The notes: generated by a model not told the origin, from the letters alone. 64,000 nt of DNA from Bradyrhizobium sp. STM 3843 (GCF_000239815.1 NZ_CAFK01000101.1:1-64000), one strand, 5' to 3'. Counted from the stretch's first letter, positions 26,936-37,991 are shown. Numbers and translations are program-made.

Positions 26936-28114
26936 TCAATTCCGGCTTGCGTCCCACGTCACCGGCAGGTTCAGCAGTCCGCGGAAAGCCCAGCCGCCGA
27001 TGCGGACCGGCTCGGTCTCGCTGATGCGCAGGTTCTTCAACCGCGCAAAAAGGGTCGGCAGCGCGACGTCAGCAATCATCGCCCGTGACGCCCAGGCGCC
27101 GGCGCAGAAGTGCGGACCGGCACCGAAGGCGATGCTCTTGGAGGTGTCGCGGCGGATATCGAACCTGTCGGGATCGGCAAAGTGGGTCTCGTCGCGGTTG
27201 GCCGAGCCGAACATCAGGAATACGCGCTCCTCCGGCGCGAAGGCGACATCCCGGATGATCCAGGGCTTTGCGATCCGGCGCGGCGACATCCCGATCGGCG
27301 AGATCCAACGGGCATATTCCTCGAAGGCCTGGATCCAGGGCACATACCCCTCGCGCGCCAGTGCCAGCTGATCGGGGTGGGTGAGAAGCGCCCAGACGGT
27401 GCCTGCGATGGCATCGCGCGGCTCGTTCTGGCCGCCGCTGATCGCAAGCTTGATGTTGGCGCGGACGCTCTCGATCGGCATGCCGGAGGCGAGCATGACG
27501 CCCAGCAGGCTCGCGTCCGGCGTCTTGGTCAGCACCGGCAGCATCTCGTCGATCGCGGCATCGATGCCGGCAGTGGCGGCGTGGCAGCGCGCTTCGACCG
27601 CGCCGTCGCCGGTGTAGTTGGCAATGCCGTCGATCATGGCCTGCGACCACGCATTCATGTCCTGAAATCGCATGTTGGTCAGGCCGGTGATCAGCTTGAG
27701 GCACTCGGCCGAGAACGGCATCGCGAAATCCCGCACCAGATCGACGTCTTCAGACGGATCCATCGCGTCGATCAGGCGATCGGCGTGCGCCTGGAACTGC
27801 TGCAGCCAGTGCAGCCTGACGGCTTTGGGCGAGACCGCCGGCGCGATCGCCTTGCGCTCGGCCATGTGCGCCTCGCCGTCCTTGCGCATCATGTTGTGGC
27901 CCATCAGCCGGTTCATCAGCCCGCCCGGCTGATGCGAGCTGAACACGTCGATCTGCTTCTCCGAGACGAAGATGTCGTCGCGGCTGCAGAGCAGGGTGCT
28001 GCCGAGCTGCGGCACGAAGGCGATCGGCGCCTCCCGCCGCATCCGCGCCAGCGCAGGGTAGGGGTCGGCCCAGAACGCGGCGACGTCGATATCGATCTGG
28101 GGAGCTGTGCTCAC
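26936..28114 (-). CDS. Cytochrome P450
   Basis: A soluble bacterial P450 of 392 residues. The heme loop is FGAGPHFCAGAWASR with the cysteine ligand. The K-helix E-x-x-R is in FEEYARWISPIG, and the I-helix reads AISGGQNEPRDAIAGTVWAL. In the I-helix the usual acid-alcohol pair (D/E-T) is replaced by Asn-Glu followed by Pro, seen in a minority of P450s, and implying altered oxygen activation. The GTG at 28114 has GGAGG eight bases upstream and starts STAPQIDIDVAAFW; an ATG at 28192 is also in frame. It lies directly downstream of the LuxR gene. No ferredoxin gene is adjacent, so electrons come from elsewhere. Confidence 0.92.
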   Translation of the reverse strand: MSTAPQIDIDVAAFWADPYPALARMRREAPIAFVPQLGSTLLCSRDDIFVSEKQIDVFSSHQPGGLMNRLMGHNMMRKDGEAHMAERKAIAPAVSPKAVRLHWLQQFQAHADRLIDAMDPSEDVDLVRDFAMPFSAECLKLITGLTNMRFQDMNAWSQAMIDGIANYTGDGAVEARCHAATAGIDAAIDEMLPVLTKTPDASLLGVMLASGMPIESVRANIKLAISGGQNEPRDAIAGTVWALLTHPDQLALAREGYVPWIQAFEEYARWISPIGMSPRRIAKPWIIRDVAFAPEERVFLMFGSANRDETHFADPDRFDIRRDTSKSIAFGAGPHFCAGAWASRAMIADVALPTLFARLKNLRISETEPVRIGGWAFRGLLNLPVTWDASRN

Positions 28115-28195
28115 GGGCGGGCCTCCGGTCTGACCCGGGTGACGGTAAGCCGCAATGCTTACGTCGTCTGTCCCCGTGATTGGGGACAGCATGTC

Positions 28196-28987
28196 TCAAT
28201 TGAGCGGAGGAGGGCTCGCCATCAGCCGCAGAGCGATCCCGAACAGTTCGTTCTGTGAGGCGATGTTGAGCTTCTGATAGGCGCGCTTGCGATAGGTGAA
28301 GGTCGAGTTCAGGCTGATGCCGAGATCGGCCGCGATGGCTTCGGAGCTGTAGCCGGACAGGATGCGCAGGCAGACCGCCTTCTCGCGCGAAGTCAGACTG
28401 GCGAGCGGCTCATGCGCCGCAAACAGCGCCGCCAGCTTCTGGGCCGGATCTGCCGCCGGAGCATCGGCCTGAAAATGCCGCGCCACGGCTGCGCTGACCA
28501 GGGGAGCAACCGTTCCGAGGCGCTGCCGCTCGTCGGCGCGGAAGCAACCTTGTGGGGCGGTCCGGTAGAAATTGACGTAGTAGCAGGCGCTCCCTGCCCA
28601 GATCGCGCAAGCCACTTTGTCGACGATCTCGGAGCTTTCGAAGAACAGCTTCCGATAGGCTCTCGCGTACATGCGGCGCGCGAAGCTCGGCAGCATGATG
28701 TGCCGGCAGCCCGACCTGGCGGCGAAGATCGCATCCCGGTTCGGGTCGGCGACGTGGAAATGCTCGGAATAGGCGGCCCCGAGGTCGGGGCCGATGCCGA
28801 TATTGCCGACGCTCAGGGCCCAGCGCGCCGAGCGCTCGTCGTCGAACGCGAACACCATGCAGTGGCCGACGTTGGCCACGGCACCGAGCGCCTCGATCAG
28901 GACTTGCGGAAACGAGCTCTGCCCAATGGCGAGAACGACCGGGCTGACCGCGCCGGCCGCATCGATGAAAGCTCCTCGAGCTTCCAT
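28196..28987 (-). CDS. LuxR-family transcriptional regulator
   Basis: A 263-residue regulator with a C-terminal LuxR-type helix-turn-helix (LTSREKAVCLRILSGYSSEA through FTYRKRAYQKLNIASQNELF, about residues 199-246). The N-terminal 180 residues resemble a ligand-sensing domain (FDDERSARWALSVGNIGIGP), but no autoinducer-binding signature is evident and no synthase is adjacent, so it may be an orphan sensor. The ATG at 28987 is preceded by GGGAGGAAGAGG. It is followed at once by the P450 gene, which it could control, and is divergent from the binding-protein gene at 29181, with 193 bp between them. Confidence 0.87.
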   Translation of the reverse strand: MEARGAFIDAAGAVSPVVLAIGQSSFPQVLIEALGAVANVGHCMVFAFDDERSARWALSVGNIGIGPDLGAAYSEHFHVADPNRDAIFAARSGCRHIMLPSFARRMYARAYRKLFFESSEIVDKVACAIWAGSACYYVNFYRTAPQGCFRADERQRLGTVAPLVSAAVARHFQADAPAADPAQKLAALFAAHEPLASLTSREKAVCLRILSGYSSEAIAADLGISLNSTFTYRKRAYQKLNIASQNELFGIALRLMASPPPLN

Positions 28988-29180
28988 GCCTCTTCCTCCC
29001 GAATGGATCGTTTGAGCGAAGGCTAGCAGCAACGATGGCCGCTTGGAAGCGCGGGCCAGCCCGGGATGTCACCATCCACGGGGACAGACGCGAGCAGCCC
29101 GGACCGGTTAGCCTGGGCCGCTTGCAAGCGCTGGCCACATCAACGCGCCGACAGCGGCAGGCGAACGGGGAGGAACCGCC

Positions 29181-30329
29181 ATGAGGCTCGGTCTGGCTGG
29201 ACTATGCATGCTCGCAGCAATCGCGCTTGGCGCGTCCTGTGCCCGAGCCGAGATCAAGGTCGGTATTGTCGTGTCTGCGACCGGGCCCGGATCGGCGCTC
29301 GGCCAGCCGCAGCTCAAGACTGTTGCTGCGCTGCCAAAGGAGATCGCAGGGGAGACCATCACCTACATCGTGCTCGACGACGAGTCGGACAGCGTGAAAG
29401 GGCTTCAGAACGCGCGGCGCCTCGTCATCCAGGACCGCGTCGACGTTCTCATCGGCTCGTCGCTGACCCCCGTCACCATGCCGATGCTGGACGTCGCGCT
29501 CGAAAGCAAAACGCCGCTGTTGTCGATGGCGGCATCGACCGCGATCGTGCAGCCGATGGACGACAAGCGCAAATGGGCCTTCAAGGTGGTTCCGAACGAC
29601 GACCTCATGGCCAAGGCCATTCTCAAGCACATCGTCCGATCCGGCATCAAGACGCTCGGCTATATCGGCGTCTCCGACGGCTATGGCGAAGGCTACTACC
29701 AGGAGATCAGCCGGCTGGCGCCTGAGCTGGGACTGACGATCACCACGCATGAAGTCTATGCGCGCGCCGACACCAGCGTAACCGGCCAGGCGCTGAAGGT
29801 GATCTCGACCAATCCGGAGGCGGTCTTCATCGCGTCCGCAGGCACGCCGGCGGTGCTGCCACAGCAGGCGCTGCGTGAGCGCAACTACGCGGGCAGGATA
29901 TTCCAGACCCACGGTGTCGCCACCCAGGAGTTCATCAACCTCGGCAAGGACAACGTGGAGGGCGCGGTGTTCGCCGGCGAGGCCTTCTCGATTGCGGATG
30001 ATCTTCCCGCCGACAGCCCGTTCCGGCGCGCCACCGAAGATTTCGTCTCGGCCTACCAGGCTGTGAACGGCAGTAAGCCGAACATCTTCGCCGCGCATCT
30101 GTGGGATACTGTGGCGCTGTTGAAGCGGGCCATCCCCGTCTCGCTCAAGGCTGCATCTCCCGGGACCGCGGAGTTTCGCGCGGCGCTGCGCGACGCGCTC
30201 GAACGCAGCAAGGACGTTTATCTCAACAACGGGCTCTCGAACATGAGCCCGACCGATCACAACGGCTACGACGAGCGCTCCGCCTTCCTGATCAAGGTCG
30301 AAGGTGGGAGATTCCGGCTGGCGCAGTAA
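29181..30329 (+). CDS. ABC-type branched-chain amino-acid-like substrate-binding protein
   Basis: A 382-residue periplasmic binding protein of the Leu/Ile/Val type (Peripla_BP_6). The signal peptide (GLCMLAAIALGASCARA) precedes EIKVGIVVSATGPGSALGQP. The core motifs VDVLIGSSLTPVTMPMLDVA, TLGYIGVSDGYGEGYYQEI and the C-terminal YNGYDERSAFL-like ending (DHNGYDERSAFLIKV) are usual. GGGGAGGA gives a strong ribosome binding site. No permease or ATPase follows: the next genes are convergent pilus genes. The ligand cannot be inferred; in Bradyrhizobium such orphan binding proteins often serve aromatic acids. Confidence 0.9.
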   Translation: MRLGLAGLCMLAAIALGASCARAEIKVGIVVSATGPGSALGQPQLKTVAALPKEIAGETITYIVLDDESDSVKGLQNARRLVIQDRVDVLIGSSLTPVTMPMLDVALESKTPLLSMAASTAIVQPMDDKRKWAFKVVPNDDLMAKAILKHIVRSGIKTLGYIGVSDGYGEGYYQEISRLAPELGLTITTHEVYARADTSVTGQALKVISTNPEAVFIASAGTPAVLPQQALRERNYAGRIFQTHGVATQEFINLGKDNVEGAVFAGEAFSIADDLPADSPFRRATEDFVSAYQAVNGSKPNIFAAHLWDTVALLKRAIPVSLKAASPGTAEFRAALRDALERSKDVYLNNGLSNMSPTDHNGYDERSAFLIKVEGGRFRLAQ

Positions 30330-30338
30330 CCGGTAGCG

Positions 30339-30998
30339 CTAGCAGCTCTTCTGCTGTATATGCTGGATACAAGTGCAAGTGGTCGTCGACGTCCTGCTGT
30401 ATTTGACGTCGTAATAGGGAAAGCTCGACGTGCTGGGACTGTTGGTCGAGCAGCGCGGAAACAGATAATAGCTGTCTGACAGCCTCACGTTGCCCACGAC
30501 CCCGGAACCGAGATTGGGCTTGTAGCTATAGAAGACCTCGGCCAGGATCAGCGAGATGTTGGCGTTGACCGGCGTGGTGTCTGAGGTGAACGCCGATAGC
30601 GTCATCTGCTGATTGACAGGCCTCGCGCCCGTCGAACTGGTTGACTCGCTCCATTGCACGGTCGCATTGCCATTGCTGTCGGTCGAGACTTCGGACACCG
30701 TGACCGTAATCAGCGAGCCATTGCTGTCCGTAATCGGATAGGGCGCCATGATTGCCGTGGCAGCTCCTAGAATGGCTTGCATCCGGGTCCCGGAGACCTG
30801 CGTGTTCTGGGCAATCATGTCGGCGACGCTGTGCGACGTTTCGCTGACCTTGACGTTGACGGCCAACCCGTTCCCGAGTTCGACGCCGCCGAGGAGAAGC
30901 AACAGCATGAAAGGCAGCACGATCGCGAACTCGGTCGCCGCCACCGCTCTGACGTCGGTCCACAGGTCCCGCACACGGAATGACAGGCCGGCGAGCAT
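30339..30998 (-). CDS. TadE/TadG-like pilus assembly protein
   Basis: A 219-residue membrane-anchored pseudopilin. The N-terminus has the TadE signature (AVAATEFAIVLPFMLLLLLGGVELG, one helix at about residues 18-42 with Glu at the processing-site region). The rest is a periplasmic Ser/Thr/Asn-rich domain (TVSEVSTDSNGNATVQWSES) with cysteines clustered at the end (STTTCTCIQHIQQKSC). AAGGAG precedes the ATG at 30998. It is last of three genes on this strand (TadG, TadE, this one), 10 bp after the second. The coding sequence has noticeably lower GC than the window average, suggesting transfer or relaxed codon use. Confidence 0.85.
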   Translation of the reverse strand: MLAGLSFRVRDLWTDVRAVAATEFAIVLPFMLLLLLGGVELGNGLAVNVKVSETSHSVADMIAQNTQVSGTRMQAILGAATAIMAPYPITDSNGSLITVTVSEVSTDSNGNATVQWSESTSSTGARPVNQQMTLSAFTSDTTPVNANISLILAEVFYSYKPNLGSGVVGNVRLSDSYYLFPRCSTNSPSTSSFPYYDVKYSRTSTTTCTCIQHIQQKSC

Positions 30999-31008
30999 AG
31001 TAAACTCC

Positions 31009-31563
31009 TTAAGAGGACGGCTCATTCTGGAAGGCGGCGGAAGCCATGATCAGCCGGTTGCCGCTGGAGATGTTCGAGAGGTTGAAACCGAGCGGTCCCA
31101 GCATGACCGGCCAGATGTACATCACCCGGAGAACGACGATATCGCCGGCCGTGCCGGGATTGAATTGCATATTGTTGACGTTTCCTTGGGCGTCATAGCT
31201 CGGCGTGAGCAATGAGGTGTCAGCTGTCGACCACGCATTGGCAACGCGCAAGTCGACCATCAAGCCGCTGCAGTTGAAGAAGATGCGGATCTTAGTGCAG
31301 ACCTGCTGCTGGAATACGGTCTGAGACATGTTCTGCGTCTGCACCTGTCCGGTTTTGACAAGGCGCGCGGATTGAATCACGACCTCCTCCAGCAGCTCCT
31401 GAGCGAAGAAGACCAGGAACGTCTGAAACAGCGCGATGATGAGTGCCAGAAATGGCGCGGCAACCAGGGCGAATTCGACGGCGGTGGCGCCCTTGCTGTC
31501 CCTGAGGAACGCGGCGCAGCTGTTTCCGCCTCCGTTCTTTGATACGAGGTCCGGTTCAGTCAT
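31009..31563 (-). CDS. TadE-family pilus assembly protein
   Basis: A 184-residue protein with the TadE-like signature: basic N-terminus ending DSKGATAVEFALVAAPFLAL, one transmembrane helix (about residues 28-54), then a periplasmic domain with two cysteines (VCTKIRIFFNCSG). TadE-like minor pseudopilins are processed by the TadV/CpaA peptidase and take part in Flp/Tad pilus assembly. The gene begins nine bases after the TadG stop and is followed 10 bp later by another TadE-like gene. The rest of a tad locus (cpaA-F, tadB/C, flp) is not within this window, so it is an accessory cluster. Confidence 0.88.
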   Translation of the reverse strand: MTEPDLVSKNGGGNSCAAFLRDSKGATAVEFALVAAPFLALIIALFQTFLVFFAQELLEEVVIQSARLVKTGQVQTQNMSQTVFQQQVCTKIRIFFNCSGLMVDLRVANAWSTADTSLLTPSYDAQGNVNNMQFNPGTAGDIVVLRVMYIWPVMLGPLGFNLSNISSGNRLIMASAAFQNEPSS

Positions 31564-31572
31564 GGGCTGATC

Positions 31573-32976
31573 CTACTGCACGAGGCTGGCCGTGCTCGAC
31601 GCGACCTTGAGGAAGAGATTGGTCAGGGCGGTCGAGATGTCGCCGCCGGTCTGAACATCCGCGAACAGGCCGGGCGAGGCGCACGATTGCAACCGTTGTG
31701 CGATCGTGCCCTTCGAGGAAGACGGGTTGTTGAACTGCGCTATCTTGGTGTCGTACCAATTCTGGCCCGTCAGTTGGAGATACTCAGTGTAGAGAATCGC
31801 GATTCGAATGCCCTTGTTCTTGATGGTGTCGCATATCGCGGTATTGAGTGGCTGCTGACATCTATACTTCGAGCCCGCGGCCGGGAGGGGATAGGTGGCA
31901 GCTGGGTCGCAGTTCGAACTGCCGGTGACGAGCTTGTCCTCAACGCCGTCGGTGACGAGGAAAACCACTTCTTGCGGCGTATCGCCGGACTGATTGGTGC
32001 CGGTCCCCGGGTTTGGCATGATGGTGTTCACGCCTGAGAGCGCGCCGGAAATGTCCGTTCCATAGTCGGTGTTGCAACTGCCGAGGATAACGCAGTTCTG
32101 GTGGTCGACCGTCAGAAGCTGAATGTTCGAGATTTGGGTGCCGGCCGTCGTCGGCGTCGTAAGCGTTTGAATCGTGTTCAATTTGTAGTCGAAAGTATAG
32201 ATGGCCGCCTTGTATGTCGTATTGTTGAGCGCCGACATGCACTGCATGACGCCACCGGTGACACTCGTCTGGGGGCACGACCACGGCCCGACTAGCAATT
32301 GCTTGACGGCGCTCGACACCAGGTCGATGCGCAGCGTGATGTTGTTCGAGCGCGCGATGCTGAGGTTGTCGACGGTCGCTGGGGGGTTGTCGGAATTCGG
32401 ATGCACCTCATGACAGGCGAAGCCGCAACTCTTTGAGCCAGATGGCTGACTTGCGGTTGCGGTGATGAGGTTGTTGATATCGGTCTGGGTCGCTGCGATC
32501 GCCATCGACGGCGAGACATCCAACAGCAAATAGAAGTTCATGTTGGGCGCGCTCGAGGCCATGGCCACTGCCGAGCCTTTGAGCGCCCATGCCTGAGCGC
32601 CGAGAAACGACGGAAAATTATTGATGGATTGCGCGTTATAGGAAATTGTGATCTTGCGCTGCAGGCCGCTATCCGCGACCGTGACCGTGGGCACCGGAAC
32701 CGAGACCAGACCCGGAATATTGGCCTTCGCCGCAAACACGGCTGCTGCTGTGTCCTGGACGACAGAGGCGTTGGTCTGGGTCAGCATCGCCGGTCGAACG
32801 GCGGCGATTGCTGCCGCATCCGCGGCCGCGTCCAGCTGCTCCTGCTTGCGCACAGCCTGGGTGTAGTCGAGCGCCATGCCCAACAGATAGATGGTCGGCA
32901 CCATCATGAGCGCGAACATGATGGCGACGTTGGCCTCACGATGTCTTGCGAAGCGCAGCAGCAAGCCGCGTAGCAT
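31573..32976 (-). CDS. TadG-like pilus assembly protein with von Willebrand A domain
   Basis: A 467-residue protein. The N-terminal helix (EANVAIMFALMMVPTIYLLG, about residues 15-34) is the Flp-like TadE/G anchor, followed by the conserved QAVRKQEQLDAAADAAAIAA. A von Willebrand A domain starts near FYLLLDVSPSMAIAA, where D-x-S-P-S forms the metal-binding MIDAS, and continues to PQEVVFLVTDGVEDKL. Cysteine pairs in the inserted loops (KSCGFACHEVH, QNCVILGSCN) suggest disulfides. Start 32976 is chosen for the GAGGGTGAAG upstream. It heads the three-gene cluster. TadG-like proteins are thought to anchor or regulate Tad pili in the periplasm. Confidence 0.87.
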   Translation of the reverse strand: MLRGLLLRFARHREANVAIMFALMMVPTIYLLGMALDYTQAVRKQEQLDAAADAAAIAAVRPAMLTQTNASVVQDTAAAVFAAKANIPGLVSVPVPTVTVADSGLQRKITISYNAQSINNFPSFLGAQAWALKGSAVAMASSAPNMNFYLLLDVSPSMAIAATQTDINNLITATASQPSGSKSCGFACHEVHPNSDNPPATVDNLSIARSNNITLRIDLVSSAVKQLLVGPWSCPQTSVTGGVMQCMSALNNTTYKAAIYTFDYKLNTIQTLTTPTTAGTQISNIQLLTVDHQNCVILGSCNTDYGTDISGALSGVNTIMPNPGTGTNQSGDTPQEVVFLVTDGVEDKLVTGSSNCDPAATYPLPAAGSKYRCQQPLNTAICDTIKNKGIRIAILYTEYLQLTGQNWYDTKIAQFNNPSSSKGTIAQRLQSCASPGLFADVQTGGDISTALTNLFLKVASSTASLVQ

Positions 32977-33436
32977 GATCTTCACCCTCTTTGCCGTTCC
33001 TGCGGGAGACACGTTTCTCTGCATTTCCCGAAATCGCGGATCGAAGAAGGCAGTCATCTATCCCCCTCCGCCGGTCGTTCTCGGCAGGGTTTAGACTATG
33101 GGGATCACCCGTTAAGCGATGCTTACTGGCATAACGCGAACAGGCCCGACCCGGGATTTGGGCCGCGCCTGGCGAACGCGTAGCATCAACGAAGCCTGAA
33201 TAATTTGGCGAAGATTGTCGCTAGTTTGCTTTGATCTCGCGGACTTCACGCGCGGCATTTGGAGTTCGGATTTCCTGTGCCGACCACGATACCTCTAACC
33301 TGGAGAACTGAACGAAGAGTAACGATGCGCGGAATGAACTGGCGCAGCTTCTAACGAGTGCAATCGCGCGAGACCAATTCGGGGCGGGTTGCGCGTCATC
33401 GATTGTCGGGCGACGGCAGGGCAGCCATCGTCCGCC
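32977..33436. other. 460-bp intergenic stretch upstream of the Tad-like cluster
   Basis: The stretch separates two minus-strand units. It must contain the promoter of the TadG-like gene; the best-looking part is the AT-richer segment at about 33090-33130 (TTTAGACTATGGGGATCACC and CGTTAAGCG). The remaining 300 bases show no frame with coding character, and I see no repeat or strong terminator for the upstream transporter transcript's neighbourhood. Confidence 0.4.
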
Positions 33437-34924
33437 TCATCCCAGCCTTTGATCCCGCGCATCCTGCGTGGTCTCGGACGCCGACTTGGTGGCGGCTTTC
33501 TCCACGCCCTTCTCGGCACCCTTGCGGCTTGCGATGGCCGCGACCTTGCGGCCCGAGATCTCGCTGCCGGCGTCGTCGGGCATCTGCCAGAATAGGATGG
33601 ACGACAGCGCGGAAATGATTGCGACCACGACAAAGGCCGGCGCAAAGGACGAGGCGCTGAGTTCGCTCGCGTCGTGCAGCCACATCGTCGTTTCGACCGA
33701 AAATGCGCCGACCGCGACACCTGCCGATAGCGCGAGCTGCTGGCCGACGGCGGTCAGCGTGGTCGCGCGGCTCATCTGTACGGTCTCGACCTCGGCATAG
33801 GCCACGGTGTTGATCGCGGTGAACTGCAGCGAACGGAAGAAGCCGCCGACCACCAGGATGATCAGGATCAAGAGCAGGGGTGTGTGCGGTGTGAACAACG
33901 CACAGGCTGCAAGGAAAACCGAGGAGGTCAATGCATTGATCGTCATCAGATGGCGGAAACCGAAAGCCTTGATGATGCGCGCCGCCAGGGCCTTCATTCC
34001 CATTGCGCCCGCCGACGAGCCGAAGGTGACGAGGCCCGACTGGAACGGAGACAGGCCGAAGCCGATCTGCATCAGGAGCGGCAGCAGGAACGGCAGTGCG
34101 CCGATGCCGAGGCGAAACATGAAGCCGCCGATCAGGCTGGCACGCAGGGTCGGCAGGCGCAGCATCGAGAAGTCCAGCACCGGCGAATTGGTGCGGCGCG
34201 AATGCATCACGTAGAGCGTCATCGAGATGGCGCCGACTGCGATCAGGGCTGCGACCACCGACCAGGGCAGCAGGTTAAGGCCTGCCACCGAGAGCCCGAA
34301 TGCAATGCCGGCAAGCCCGATGCCCGCCAACACCATGCCGTAGAGATCGAATGGTTCGGGATTGTCGCTCTTGATCGGGGCGATCACGCGCAGCGCCAGT
34401 GCAATGCCGGCAAGCCCGATCGGGATGTTGATCAAGAAAATCCAGTGCCAGGAGAAATAGGTGGTGATGAAGCCGCCGAGCGGCGGTCCGATGACGGGGC
34501 CGATCAGCGCGGGGACCGTGACCCAGGCCATGGCGCCGACCAGCGCGCTCTTGTCCACGGAACGCAAGAGGACAAGACGCCCGACCGGGGTCATCATCGC
34601 CCCGCCGATGCCTTGCAGGATGCGGGCGAACACGAAATTCGACACCGACTGCGACAGCGCGCAGCCGATCGAGCCGAGGATGAAGACGACCACCGCGAGA
34701 CTGAAGACCTTGCGCGCGCCGAACCGGTCGGCGGTCCAGCCGCTCGCCGGGATGAAGACGGCAAGCGAGAGCAGATAGGAGGTGATGGCGAGCTTGAGCG
34801 TCAGCGGGCTGGTGCCGATATCGGCCGCGATCGCCGGCAGCGACGTCGCGATCACAGTGGAGTCCATGTTTTCCATGAACAGGGCGGCGGCGACGATCAG
34901 CGGGATGACGCGTTGCTTATTCAT
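33437..34924 (-). CDS. MFS multidrug exporter, DHA2 (EmrB/QacA) type
   Basis: A 495-residue proton-coupled inner-membrane exporter with 14 predicted helices. The N-terminus AALFMENMDSTVIATSLPAI is motif D1 of the 14-helix drug exporters; GWTADRFGARKVF is motif A in loop 2-3; GPVIGPPLGGFITTYFSWHW is motif C of exporters. The C-terminal cytosolic tail (about residues 460-495) is Lys/Ala/Glu-rich. The ATG at 34924 starts NKQRVIPLIVAAALF; the frame is open 88 codons further upstream but without homology. No membrane-fusion (EmrA-like) partner is adjacent, so it probably exports to the periplasm alone. Confidence 0.92.
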   Translation of the reverse strand: MNKQRVIPLIVAAALFMENMDSTVIATSLPAIAADIGTSPLTLKLAITSYLLSLAVFIPASGWTADRFGARKVFSLAVVVFILGSIGCALSQSVSNFVFARILQGIGGAMMTPVGRLVLLRSVDKSALVGAMAWVTVPALIGPVIGPPLGGFITTYFSWHWIFLINIPIGLAGIALALRVIAPIKSDNPEPFDLYGMVLAGIGLAGIAFGLSVAGLNLLPWSVVAALIAVGAISMTLYVMHSRRTNSPVLDFSMLRLPTLRASLIGGFMFRLGIGALPFLLPLLMQIGFGLSPFQSGLVTFGSSAGAMGMKALAARIIKAFGFRHLMTINALTSSVFLAACALFTPHTPLLLILIILVVGGFFRSLQFTAINTVAYAEVETVQMSRATTLTAVGQQLALSAGVAVGAFSVETTMWLHDASELSASSFAPAFVVVAIISALSSILFWQMPDDAGSEISGRKVAAIASRKGAEKGVEKAATKSASETTQDARDQRLG

Positions 34925-36804
<1,880 letters not shown>

Positions 36805-36824
36805 GGAACGGGGCGCCATTTACT

Positions 36825-36905
36825 CCGTCATTCCGCGGCACGCGAAGCGTGAACCCGGAATCTCGAGATTCCGGGTTCGATGCTTCGCATCGCCCGGAAT
36901 GACGG
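36825..36905. repeat. 81-bp palindromic intergenic repeat
   Basis: An imperfect palindrome from CCGTCATTCCG to CGGAATGACGG. The centre is AACCCGGAATCTCGAGATTCCGGGTT, here a perfect inverted repeat in two halves (AACCCGGAATCTC and its complement). It is of the dispersed REP-like type found between genes in Bradyrhizobium and relatives; its left arm recurs at 39950. Between guaB and the reductase it could also act as a terminator or mRNA stabiliser. Confidence 0.75.
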
Positions 36906-36968
36906 CTTCCTAATAAGGATCCGCTTCGCTACCGTGACCGCCACGAAACCCCAGCGGAGGAAACAACA

Positions 36969-37991
36969 ATGGCCCAAGCCAAGCGCATCATTCTCGCATC
37001 GCGTCCGGTCGGCGAACCCAAGCCCAGCGACTTCCGTCTTGAAGACTGCGCGGTGCCCGAGCCGGGTGCGGGCGAGGTGCTCTTGCGCACGATCTGGCTG
37101 TCGCTCGATCCCTATATGCGCGGGCGCATGAGCGATGCCGCGTCCTATGCCAAGCCGGTGCCGGTCGGCGGCGTCATGGAAGCCGGCACCGTGAGCGAGG
37201 TCATCGCCTCCAACAATCCGAACTTCGCACACGGCGACATCGTGCTGTCGCGCGCCGGCTGGCAGACGCATGCGCTGTCGGATGGCACCGGCCTGCGCAA
37301 GATCGATCCCGCACTCGCGCCGATCTCGACCGCCGTCGGTGTGCTCGGCATGCCCGGCATGACGGCCTATACCGGCCTGCTCGACATCGGCCAGCCCAAG
37401 CCGGGCGAGACCGTGGTCGTCGCGGCCGCCTCCGGCGCGGTCGGCTCGGCAGTCGGCCAGATCGCCAAGATCAAGGGCGCACGCGCCATCGGCATCGCCG
37501 GCGGCAAGGACAAATGCGACTACGTGAAAAACGAGTTCGGCTTCGATGACTGCATCGATCACCGCAATCCCGATCTCGCAGCGAAATTGAAGGACGCCTG
37601 CCCGGATGGCATCGACGTCTATTTCGAAAATGTCGGCGGCGCGGTGTTCGACGCCGTGTTTCCGCTGCTCAATGCCTTCGCGCGGATTCCGGTCTGCGGT
37701 CTGATTGCACAGTACAACGACACCCAGTCGGTGGCGCCGAAATGGGCCGGCGCCTTGATGCGCAATGTGCTGACCAAGCGCCTCACCATCCGCGGCTTCA
37801 TCGTCTCCGACTTCGCCGCACGCCACGGCGATTTCCTGCGCGACATGTCCGGCTGGGTGCGCGACGGCAAGGTCAAGTATAAGGAGTTCGTGACGGAAGG
37901 CCTCGAAAATGCGCCGGACGCCTTCATGGGCCTGTTGAAGGGCGCCAATTTCGGCAAGCAGCTGGTCCGGGTCGGGCCGGATAAGGCCTGA
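36969..37991 (+). CDS. NADP-dependent oxidoreductase, zinc-free MDR (CurA/leukotriene B4 dehydrogenase-like)
   Basis: A 340-residue medium-chain reductase. It has the group's opening (KRIILASRPVGEPKPSDFRL) and WLSLDPYMRGRMSDA, characteristic of the zinc-independent alkenal/one and curcumin reductases. The cofactor site is VVVAAASGAVGSAVGQIAKI (about residues 151-170), and GIDVYFENVGG and GLIAQYND follow. Such enzymes reduce the C=C bond of alpha,beta-unsaturated ketones and aldehydes with NADPH, a detoxification role. GGAGGA precedes the ATG. It is separated from guaB by a palindromic repeat and is probably transcribed on its own. Confidence 0.92.
   Translation: MAQAKRIILASRPVGEPKPSDFRLEDCAVPEPGAGEVLLRTIWLSLDPYMRGRMSDAASYAKPVPVGGVMEAGTVSEVIASNNPNFAHGDIVLSRAGWQTHALSDGTGLRKIDPALAPISTAVGVLGMPGMTAYTGLLDIGQPKPGETVVVAAASGAVGSAVGQIAKIKGARAIGIAGGKDKCDYVKNEFGFDDCIDHRNPDLAAKLKDACPDGIDVYFENVGGAVFDAVFPLLNAFARIPVCGLIAQYNDTQSVAPKWAGALMRNVLTKRLTIRGFIVSDFAARHGDFLRDMSGWVRDGKVKYKEFVTEGLENAPDAFMGLLKGANFGKQLVRVGPDKA

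Noticed and set aside
30330..30360. AGCAGCTCTTCTGCT stem as terminator between the binding-protein and TadE-like genes
   Set aside because: The stem is short, imperfect and within the TadE-like coding sequence, with no U-tract on either strand.
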